DNA from: Rhodoplanes sp049284695
GTDB taxonomy: Bacteria > Pseudomonadota > Alphaproteobacteria > Rhizobiales > Xanthobacteraceae
Direction: 5' to 3'
Length of the DNA stretch: 8,410 nt
Assembly (NCBI GenBank): GCA_049284695.1
Contig: JBAPYK010000200.1
Span: 1 to 8,410, forward strand
The position numbers were made by a program, and so were the translations under genes. Of this stretch, positions 1 through 6,576 are shown piece after piece. Within the stretch, counting starts at the first letter, position 1; every line of letters starts with the position of its first letter. The notes below the pieces were generated by a model, which made no database searches, had not been told where the DNA came from, and saw only the letters and a list, made by a program, of their open reading frames with translations.

Positions 1-197
1 AGAGCATTAGGGCCAGCGGCCAAACGTGCCGCAACAACAGGCCGGACACGTGACCGCACCCGACCAATGCTGCAAAAGCGTCAGAAAGTCCTTGCCAGGG
101 CGCCGTCCACACGTGACCCGAAGGCGACATCAGTCGAACTCGAAGTCTGGGAGCTTCGATGCTAGGATAAAGCCTGGTTCAGTCCCGCGGAAACCGC
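1..197 (+). promoter_or_regulatory. Leader/upstream region of the PAS-cyclase gene
   Basis: This is non-coding sequence ahead of the cyclase start. It holds three ACGTG cores (24-28, 48-52, 111-115). The last two sit in an exact 10-bp direct repeat, acacgtgacc (46-55 and 109-118), each containing the palindrome CACGTG. A small inverted repeat (tcgaag 140-145 / cttcga 154-159, 8-nt loop) lies just before a possible -10-like hexamer, taggat (163-168). No convincing -35 was found. A purine-rich gcggaaa (187-193) just before the ATG is a plausible weak ribosome binding site. The promoter assignment is inference; the repeats are read directly. Confidence 0.35.
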
Positions 198-2243
198 ATG
201 TGTTCCGACACGACAGCAAGCCGAGCTACGCCAACCAATGGCAGCACCGCTCCTGGAGTCGAAGCGGCCGAGCACGAGCGTCAATTTCGTGAGATGCTGG
301 AATTCTGCCCAGCGGCGCTGTTGGTGGTTGATGAAGACGGCCGCCTGCTGTTCCACAACGCGCGGCTTCGCGAAATTCTAGAGTACAGCAAGGACGAGCT
401 CGATCTGTCCGACACCCGCATGTTTTGGCATGACCTCGCGCAGCGGGAGCGCATCATTGATAGATTGCGGCAACAGGGCGGCGCGATCCTGAACGAAAAG
501 GTGACGTGGCGAACCAGGAAGGGGACACTGGTTCACCTCCTCATGTCATACGTTCAAGTGGCCTATCGCGGTGGCCATGTTAGCTTCGTCGGCGGCAAGC
601 GGATCGCCTGGGTCTACGACATCACCGCGCTGACCGAGCATCAGGCGCGGGTCGCCGAGCAGGAGCATCAACTTCGTGAAATTCTGGATTTCTGCCCCGC
701 CGGCCTCTGTATCGTCGACGAAGACGGGCGGCTTTTGTTTCACAACTGGCGGCTTCGGGAGTTGCTTGGGTATGAGAAGGAGGAACTCCACCTGTTCGAC
801 ACCCGGAAGTTCTGGCAAGACCTCAGCCATCGCGAGCGGATCGTCGATCTGTTGCGCAAGCGCGGCGGCCAGATCTTCAACGAAGAGGTGATCTGGAAGA
901 CCAAGCAGGGGGAGCCGCTCAATCTGCTAATCTCCTACGTCCAGGTTGCCTACCACGGCGGCCATGTCGGATTCTCCGGCGGCAAGCGCCTCGCCTGGCT
1001 CTACGACATCACGCCGCTGCGCCGCGCCGAACAGGCCCGGCTGCGCAGCGAGCGGCGGCTCGCGGAGGCAATCGAGAGCATTTCCGAAGGCTTCGTCTGC
1101 TACGATGGGGAGGATCGGCTGGTCATCTGCAACTCGTGCTACCGCAATCTGCTTTACCCCGGTCTGGAAATCGATCTGAGCGTGGGCACGACGTTCGAAA
1201 GCATTATCCGCCGGGCCGCTGAGCGCGGCTACGTCAAGGATGCGGAAGGCCGCGTTGAGGAGTGGATTGCGGAACGGCTGCAGCAGCATCGCCATCCAAG
1301 CGAGCCGCAGGTGCAGCGGCGCGGCGACAGCCGCTGGGTAATGGTCAGCGAGCGCCGCACCGAGGACGGCGGCACCGTCGCGGTCTATTCTGACATCACC
1401 GAGCTCAAGCGGCGCGAGCAGGACCTCACTGAGAAGTCTGTAGCGATGACCGCTTTGTCGTCCAAGCTTGCAAAATACCTGGCGCCGCAAGTCTATGACT
1501 CGATCTTCACCGGCCAGCAGGACGTTAAGATCGTAAGTACGCGCAAGAAGCTCACCGTCTGCTTCTCCGACCTCGTCGGCTTCACCGAGATCACCGACAA
1601 GATGGAGTCGGAAGACCTCACTCAACTTCTCAACCACTACCTCACCGAAATGTCGAAGATTGCGCTACAATACGGAGCAACGATCGACAAATATGTCGGC
1701 GATGCCATTGTCATGTTCTTTGGTGATCCGACGACGCTGGGTGTCAAACAGGATGCGTTAGCTTGCGTCCAAATGGCGATCGCCATGCAACAGCGCGTCG
1801 GCGAACTGGCTGAGGAATGGCGTAACAGCGGCATCGAGACGCCCTTGCGCTGCCGGATCGGCATTCACACGGGTTATTGCACCGTGGGTAATTTCGGCAG
1901 CGAGGACCGCATGGACTACACCATGGTCGGCGGCACCGTGAACCTCGCGTCGCGGCTTGAGCACGAAGCGCCGCCCGGCGGCGTGCTGATTTCGTTCGAG
2001 ACCTACGCACATGTGAAGGATGACGTACGCTGCGAGGAACGCGGCCACGTGCAGGTCAAAGGCATCGCGCAGCCGGTCGCGACCTATGCGGTGGTCGGGC
2101 TGAGGAGGGACGCGGAACAAGCCGGCACGGCGCATCTGCGCCTGGAACTCGACCCCGGCCGCATGTCCGACGACGAGCGCAAGGCGGCGGCGGATGCGCT
2201 GCGCCACGCGCTCGGATTGCTTGAAAAAGGCGGCCAAGGCTAG
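198..2243 (+). CDS. PAS-PAS-PAS class III adenylate cyclase (soluble sensor)
   Basis: This 681-residue protein most likely makes cAMP from ATP in the cytoplasm in response to a signal sensed by its PAS domains; no membrane segment or signal peptide is seen. Residues 25-145 and 154-274 are two copies of one PAS module, about two-thirds identical by hand alignment. A third PAS domain (PAS_7-like) spans about 285-405 and ends in a DIT motif at D399. A linker containing AKYLAPQVYDSIF leads to the cyclase domain (about 450-632). Class III residues are visible: metal-binding D458 (FSDLVGFT) and D502 (KYVGDA), adenine-contacting K498 with T575 (the class IIIb K/T pair), and transition-state N582 and R586 (TVNLASR). 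The usual GD/GN before TVN is GG (578-579). A charged helical tail ends the protein. The ATG at 198 is preferred over the ATG at 294 because it keeps the complete first PAS module. The neighbours do not suggest a partner. The signal sensed is unknown. Confidence 0.93.
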   Translation: MCSDTTASRATPTNGSTAPGVEAAEHERQFREMLEFCPAALLVVDEDGRLLFHNARLREILEYSKDELDLSDTRMFWHDLAQRERIIDRLRQQGGAILNEKVTWRTRKGTLVHLLMSYVQVAYRGGHVSFVGGKRIAWVYDITALTEHQARVAEQEHQLREILDFCPAGLCIVDEDGRLLFHNWRLRELLGYEKEELHLFDTRKFWQDLSHRERIVDLLRKRGGQIFNEEVIWKTKQGEPLNLLISYVQVAYHGGHVGFSGGKRLAWLYDITPLRRAEQARLRSERRLAEAIESISEGFVCYDGEDRLVICNSCYRNLLYPGLEIDLSVGTTFESIIRRAAERGYVKDAEGRVEEWIAERLQQHRHPSEPQVQRRGDSRWVMVSERRTEDGGTVAVYSDITELKRREQDLTEKSVAMTALSSKLAKYLAPQVYDSIFTGQQDVKIVSTRKKLTVCFSDLVGFTEITDKMESEDLTQLLNHYLTEMSKIALQYGATIDKYVGDAIVMFFGDPTTLGVKQDALACVQMAIAMQQRVGELAEEWRNSGIETPLRCRIGIHTGYCTVGNFGSEDRMDYTMVGGTVNLASRLEHEAPPGGVLISFETYAHVKDDVRCEERGHVQVKGIAQPVATYAVVGLRRDAEQAGTAHLRLELDPGRMSDDERKAAADALRHALGLLEKGGQG

Positions 2244-2439
2244 TTGTCCTGCGTCGGCAATTGGCACAGAGCGTCGCTGGTCAATCGTCGGCTTTCGGCG
2301 AGTTGCGGGAGTAGGACGAGAACATCCGTTGGCGAAGGCGGCAACTTAGCTTAGTTATCCACTTCTCCCCGGCGCGAGATGCACAAACGGACCCGTCCCT
2401 CGCCGCGCGTTTTCCGCTAACATTGCGCAAGCGATTCGC

Positions 2440-2464
2440 GGCTGTGAGCGCATGACTCGCAGCC
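2440..2464 (+). promoter_or_regulatory. Hairpin in the leader of the nuclease gene
   Basis: ggctgtgag (2440-2448) pairs with ctcgcagcc (2456-2464) around a 7-nt loop. As RNA this gives a 9-bp stem with one G-U pair. It ends 19 nt before the ATG at 2484, where only a weak, closely spaced gaaag (2476-2480) could serve as ribosome binding site. It could affect translation initiation or mRNA stability. No run of T follows, so it is not a typical intrinsic terminator. The structure is read by eye and its function is inference. The rest of the gap from 2244 shows no clear promoter. Confidence 0.35.
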
Positions 2465-2483
2465 CGTCATCAATCGAAAGCCA

Positions 2484-3596
2484 ATGCGCATTCTTCACAC
2501 CGCCGATTGGCAGATCGGCAAGCCGTTCCTGCGGTTCGGCGAAAAGGCCGAAGCCTTGCGCGCGGCGCGGCTCGATGCCGTGGAGCGGCTCGGCGACCTC
2601 GCGGTGGCCGAGGGCGTTGCGCATATTCTGGTCGCCGGCGACGTCTTCGATTCCGAAACGCCCGCCAATGTGACTTTGCGCGGCCCGCTCGAGCGCATGC
2701 ACCGCTTCGCGCGCGTCACCTGGCACCTACTGCCGGGCAACCACGATCCGCACCGGCCGAGCGGCCTTTGGGAGCGGCTGCGCGCGCTCGGCGCGCCGCC
2801 CAATGTGCGCTTGCACCTTATTTCTGAGCCGGTCGCGCTCGGCGACCATTGTTTTCTTTTGCCTGCTCCTCTGACCGGCAAAGCCGAGACCCGCGATCTC
2901 ACCGCCCGCATGGATGCGATGGCGACGCCGGAGGGCGCGATCCGCATCGGGCTCGCCCACGGCGCGATTGCGCAATTCGGCGGGGGCGAGGGCGAGGCCA
3001 AGAACCCGATCGATCCGTCCCGCGCCGAGCGCGCCGGGCTCGATTACCTTGCCCTCGGCGACTGGCACCGCACGCAACCGGTCAACGCGCGCACCTGGTA
3101 CGCCGGCACGCCCGAGCCGGACCGCTATGACAGCCAGGCCGTCGGCACCGCCCTGATCGTGACAATTCCGCGCGCGGGCGCCATTCCGCAAGTCGAGCCG
3201 CGTTGCGTCGGGACTTATCACTGGCGCAGCGAAGCGATGGCGCTCACCGAGCCCGACCAACTCACAGGGCCCGAAGCCGCCCTGCCAGCCACCGCTGAAC
3301 CGGTCTCCAAGCTCGTGCTTGCGCTTGCGATCAGCGGCGCAGTCTCCATCACGGAGCGCCGCAGGCTCGATCAATGGCTCGAGCGGCTGCAGGCTTTGGT
3401 CTTTCATCTCGACGCCGACATCGACCTGCGCATCCGCCCCGACCGCGACGATCTGGAGACGATCGATTTCGACGGCGTGCTGCGCCGCGCCGCCGAAACG
3501 TTGAAGCAGCAGTCGGTCGATCCATCGGTTTCCTCCGCCGCGCGGCAGACGGCGGAGGATGCGCTGATGGAACTGTATCTCGAAGCTGTGGCTTAG
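2484..3596 (+). CDS. Mre11/SbcD/YhaO-like metallophosphoesterase (DNA repair exonuclease)
   Basis: This 370-residue protein is a calcineurin-like phosphoesterase of the SbcD/Mre11 class, expected to be the nuclease subunit working on DNA ends with the ATPase encoded just downstream. Motifs in order are HTADWQ (D8), AGDVFD (D53), PGNHD (N86, H87), LAHG (H159) and LGDWH (H195). Two metal-ligand positions differ from classical Mre11: the motif I histidine (DxH) is Q10, and the first histidine of GHxH is D193. I believe related alphaproteobacterial proteins share these changes, which would make this a subfamily trait and not decay. About residues 225-370 form a C-terminal capping and partner-binding region with no recognised motif. 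The length is typical. The start follows from the N-terminal motif lying at the very beginning (MRILHTADW). The ATPase gene begins 12 bp after the stop, so the two are almost certainly co-transcribed. Confidence 0.9.
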   Translation: MRILHTADWQIGKPFLRFGEKAEALRAARLDAVERLGDLAVAEGVAHILVAGDVFDSETPANVTLRGPLERMHRFARVTWHLLPGNHDPHRPSGLWERLRALGAPPNVRLHLISEPVALGDHCFLLPAPLTGKAETRDLTARMDAMATPEGAIRIGLAHGAIAQFGGGEGEAKNPIDPSRAERAGLDYLALGDWHRTQPVNARTWYAGTPEPDRYDSQAVGTALIVTIPRAGAIPQVEPRCVGTYHWRSEAMALTEPDQLTGPEAALPATAEPVSKLVLALAISGAVSITERRRLDQWLERLQALVFHLDADIDLRIRPDRDDLETIDFDGVLRRAAETLKQQSVDPSVSSAARQTAEDALMELYLEAVA

Positions 3597-3608
3597 CGGT
3601 CCGAGCGC

Positions 3609-6329
3609 ATGATCATCACCCACATCGCGGTCGAAGGCGTCGGGCGGTTTCGCGGACGCCATGTCGTGCGCGGCCTCGGGCCCGGACTGAACCTCCTGTG
3701 CGCGCCGAACGAGGCCGGCAAGTCCACCATATTTCGCGCCGTGCAGGCTTGCCTGTTTGCCCGTCATGACGCCAACACCAAGGAAACGCGCGCGCTCGGC
3801 TACATCGGCGCGCAGCTCTCTGCCCGCGTCGAGGTTGGGTTCCGCTGTGGCGACGCCGACTATCGCGTCGAGAAAGCCTTTCTGCGCAGCAATGCAACGC
3901 GGCTCTATAAGAACGACCGGCTGATCGCCGAGGGCCGCGCCGCCGACGAAGCGCTCTGGTCTACTCTCGATCTGTCTCCGGGGGCGCGCAGCTTCGAGGA
4001 TTCCGCCTTCGGCCTGTTATGGGTGCGCCAGGGCCAATCGTTCGAGCCGGTCAAGCCGAGCGGAGAAGGCCAAGCGCTGCTCAGCCGCATGATCGAAGCC
4101 GAGGTCGGCAAGGTGCTCGGCGGCGCGCGCGGCGAGCGCGTGTTCACGAGCGTGACAGCGAAGCTTGCGCTGGAAGAGACCAAAACGGGGCAGGCGAAGA
4201 CGGGAGGCGCTTGGAAAACGGCGCTTGAGCGAGCCGAAGCGGCGCGCCGCGCGCTCGACGATGTGCGCGCGATTCTCGCTTCGCTCGAAGCGGACCGCGA
4301 CGCCTTGGCGGCAAAACTGCGCGAACGCGACGGGCTCGCCGATGCATCGGCGCTTGCGCAGATGCAAGCCGATCTCACTCTTGCCATGCGCGAACGCGAC
4401 GCTGCGGTCAGCCTCGACCAGGCTGCGCAAAAGGTCGAGACCGAGGCCGCGCGTTGCGAACTGGCGCACGAGCGCGCGAGCGACAAGCACCAGCGGCTGA
4501 TCGCGCTTGACCAGCGCATCGCGGCAACGCGTACCCGCATCGGCGAACTCGATCGGCGGGCGCAAGAAGAGGAAAAGGCGCTGAACGGCCAGCTGGCCGC
4601 GCTTGCGGATCAGGAAAGAGCGCTTGCGGAGCTCGGCGTGCGACTGGCCGCGGCGGAACGCGAAGCGGATTTGGCGCGCGCCCGCGAGCTTGCCGCGCAA
4701 GACGCCGAGCGCCTCGCCGATCTGGATGCGCGGCTTAAACAAGCGCGTGAGTTGCGCGATCGGATCAATCTTCTGCAACAGACCTTCGCCTTGGTGAACG
4801 TCGCGCCCGATGCGCTGCGCCGGATTGAACAGGCTGCGCGCGATCTCGAGGCGGCGCAGGCGCGCCGCGCGGCGAAAGCCCCGCAAGTCGCCATCCGGCT
4901 GCGGCCCGATGGCGTCGGGCGCGTCACCTGCGGGAGCGAAGCGATTACAGGGCCGCGGGACATCGCCGCGCTCGAGCCGCTGCGCATCGACGTCGCCGAG
5001 ATCGCATCGATCGAAATCGTGCCGGCGGCGACGCCGGAGGATGCGCAAAGCGTCAATCACGCGCGGGAAAAACTGGAGCGCGAGCTTGTCGCCGTAGGCG
5101 CAGCTTCGCTCGCTGAGGCGCGCGAGCGCCGCGTGAAGGCGGACGATATCGTGACCGAGCAACGCGGGCTTGCCGCCGAACTTGCGATGATCGCGCCCGC
5201 AGCGAATGGAAAGGATGGCGGGGCGCTGTTGGAAAAGACGCTGTGCGAGGCGCAAGCGAAGCTCGCTGCGTTCGCGGACGTGATGCCCGCCTGCTCCGAC
5301 CGCGAGACGCTGGGCGAGCAGCGTCGCGTAGCCGAGCAAGCCCGCGACGCGCTCAGGCGCGAGCATCACGAATTGCAAACGGCGCTGCTTGCTTCGCGCA
5401 ACAATGTCGCGGCGGAGAAAATGCGGATCGATATGTTCCGCAGTGACCGGGAGACGGCGCAGGAGACGCTCGCGGAGGCTATCGCCCTGTGTCCGGACGC
5501 GGAACGGCCGCACAAGCTTATCACCCTCGCAGCCGAAGCCGCGCAGGGGCATGCGCTGTTCGAGTGGGCGCGGGCCGAGGCGGCGCGCTTGCGCGCCGCC
5601 GTCCCCAGCGGCGAACAACGCGACGCGATCGAAGCGCGGGTCAAGCGCCTCACGCAGGCGATCGCGGCACGGCATGACCGGCTGCAGGAGGTCGAGCGGG
5701 ATATCGCCGGGCTGCGCGGCCGCATTGAAAGCCGCGGCGGCGAAGACCTTGGCGAACGCGAGAGCGAGCTTGCCGACGCGCTATTGCTTGCAGAGAAGGA
5801 GTGCGCGCGCATCGAACGGCGGCTAGCGGCGTTGCGTCTATTGCGTGACACGATCGAGGCGTGCCGGCGCGAAGCGCGCGAGACTTTTCTCGCCCCGGTG
5901 AAGCGGGCGATGCAGCCCTATCTGCAGACGCTGTTCCCCGGCGCCGACGCCGAACTCGACGAGCATTTTTCCATCGGCGGCGTGCAGCGCAGCGGCACGG
6001 AGATCGAGCCGTTCGGCTCGCTCTCCGACGGAACGCGCGAGCAGATCGCGATCATCGTGCGTCTCGCCTTCGGCCGCCTGCTCGCGGAGCGCGGCCAGCC
6101 GACGCCGGTGGTGCTCGACGACTCGCTCGTCTTCTCCGACGACGAACGCATCGAGCGCATGTTCGACGTGCTGATGCAGGCGGCGGAGAAACAACAGGTG
6201 ATCGTGCTCACCTGCCGCAGCCGCGCGTTCCGAAGCTGCGGCGGCCGCCCGCTCGCGATCGAGCCCGACGCTGCGGCGCAGGCGGCGATGGACCTCCGCG
6301 CCCCGCTGCGCCTCGTTGGAAGCCGGTGA
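3609..6329 (+). CDS. Rad50/SbcC/YhaN-like coiled-coil ABC ATPase
   Basis: This 906-residue protein is an SMC/Rad50-type ATPase, expected to bind DNA and gate the nuclease encoded upstream. Walker A is APNEAGKST (32-40), and a Q-loop-like WVRQGQ lies at 138-143. From about 185 to 780 the sequence is rich in A, E, R, L and K heptads, typical of a long antiparallel coiled coil. It is interrupted at about 425-477 by a non-helical, beta-like insert. The C-terminal lobe has an ABC signature, LSDGTREQ (805-812), a Walker B VVLDD (D837, D838) with Asp where Glu is usual, and an ILTCR motif (865-870) with Arg where the H-loop His is expected. No CxxC is present, so there is no Rad50-type zinc hook. 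These traits fit the YhaN-like branch better than classical SbcC. The ATG lies 12 bp after the nuclease stop, suggesting reinitiation or coupling. A long antisense ORF here is a codon-bias artefact. Confidence 0.9.
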   Translation: MIITHIAVEGVGRFRGRHVVRGLGPGLNLLCAPNEAGKSTIFRAVQACLFARHDANTKETRALGYIGAQLSARVEVGFRCGDADYRVEKAFLRSNATRLYKNDRLIAEGRAADEALWSTLDLSPGARSFEDSAFGLLWVRQGQSFEPVKPSGEGQALLSRMIEAEVGKVLGGARGERVFTSVTAKLALEETKTGQAKTGGAWKTALERAEAARRALDDVRAILASLEADRDALAAKLRERDGLADASALAQMQADLTLAMRERDAAVSLDQAAQKVETEAARCELAHERASDKHQRLIALDQRIAATRTRIGELDRRAQEEEKALNGQLAALADQERALAELGVRLAAAEREADLARARELAAQDAERLADLDARLKQARELRDRINLLQQTFALVNVAPDALRRIEQAARDLEAAQARRAAKAPQVAIRLRPDGVGRVTCGSEAITGPRDIAALEPLRIDVAEIASIEIVPAATPEDAQSVNHAREKLERELVAVGAASLAEARERRVKADDIVTEQRGLAAELAMIAPAANGKDGGALLEKTLCEAQAKLAAFADVMPACSDRETLGEQRRVAEQARDALRREHHELQTALLASRNNVAAEKMRIDMFRSDRETAQETLAEAIALCPDAERPHKLITLAAEAAQGHALFEWARAEAARLRAAVPSGEQRDAIEARVKRLTQAIAARHDRLQEVERDIAGLRGRIESRGGEDLGERESELADALLLAEKECARIERRLAALRLLRDTIEACRREARETFLAPVKRAMQPYLQTLFPGADAELDEHFSIGGVQRSGTEIEPFGSLSDGTREQIAIIVRLAFGRLLAERGQPTPVVLDDSLVFSDDERIERMFDVLMQAAEKQQVIVLTCRSRAFRSCGGRPLAIEPDAAAQAAMDLRAPLRLVGSR

Positions 6330-6362
6330 CGCTCCGCGCGCGCTTTGACTGATGTCACCGGC
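6322..6362. repeat. Inverted repeat spanning the ATPase stop codon
   Basis: gccggtgac (6322-6330) and gtcaccggc (6354-6362) are perfect 9-bp inverted arms separated by 23 nt, which include a gcgcgcgc stretch. The left arm contains the TGA stop (6327-6329). It may act as a 3'-end stabilising or Rho-dependent termination structure for the nuclease-ATPase operon. No T-run follows, so a classical intrinsic terminator is unlikely. Confidence 0.45.
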
Positions 6363-6387
6363 CTGTCACTCAACCCTCATCGTCTCG

Positions 6388-6511
6388 CAACAAGAATCGC
6401 GCACCTAGAGCAGATTCCGGTCGGGTGGAATCGGAATTTTGCTCTAGGTTTCTTGTTGTGGTCGCATTTTCTGCGGCGAACCGGTTTCCACTTCGCCCGA
6501 AAATGCTCTAG
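6388..6511. repeat. Rhizobiales-type intergenic palindromic repeat (two adjacent hairpins)
   Basis: Two palindromic modules lie side by side. Module 1 (6388-6458) pairs caacaagaa with ttcttgttg (6450-6458), acctagagca (6403-6412) with tgctctaggt (6440-6449), and gattcc (6413-6418) with ggaatc (6427-6432). Module 2 (6464-6506) pairs gcattttc with gaaaatgc (6499-6506) and ggcgaa (6475-6480) with ttcgcc (6492-6497). The arm ctagagca (6405-6412) also matches a second tgctctag at 6504-6511, so alternative folds exist. The tagagca...tgctcta ends and the aaccggtttccacttcgc core resemble a repeat I recognise from many Bradyrhizobium, Rhodopseudomonas and Mesorhizobium intergenic regions. No open frame here looks coding. 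Confidence 0.8.
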
Positions 6512-6563
6512 CGCGGGCGGGATGCACGCGGGCCGCACCGGTGCGGCGGCGCTGACCGCCCGC

Positions 6564-6568
6564 GAAAG
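6564..6568 (+). promoter_or_regulatory. Ribosome binding site of the PlsC-like gene
   Basis: gaaag lies 8 nt before the ATG at 6577 and supports that start. No clear promoter was recognised between the repeat element (ending at 6511) and this gene. Confidence 0.45.
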
Positions 6569-6576
6569 CTGGGCCG

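Noticed and set aside
1..10. agagcattag at the left edge as the end of a Rhizobiales repeat
   Set aside because: Only about eight bases match the repeat terminus and the rest would lie outside the window, so it cannot be judged.
927..1637. Antisense open frame within the cyclase gene
   Set aside because: No motif is recognisable and the sense frame carries full PAS and cyclase signatures.
2355..2363. Single DnaA-box-like site ttatccact
   Set aside because: It has one mismatch to TTATCCACA and no clustered partners or AT-rich unwinding region, so an origin is not supported.
2727..3767. Antisense open frame across the nuclease gene and the start of the ATPase gene
   Set aside because: It overlaps two genes with clear catalytic motifs and shows no domain of its own; it is a codon-bias shadow.
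4017..5675. Long antisense open frame (552 codons) within the ATPase gene
   Set aside because: Its composition is Arg/Ala/Leu-rich without recognisable motifs, and it mirrors the third-position GC bias of the convincing ATPase on the + strand.
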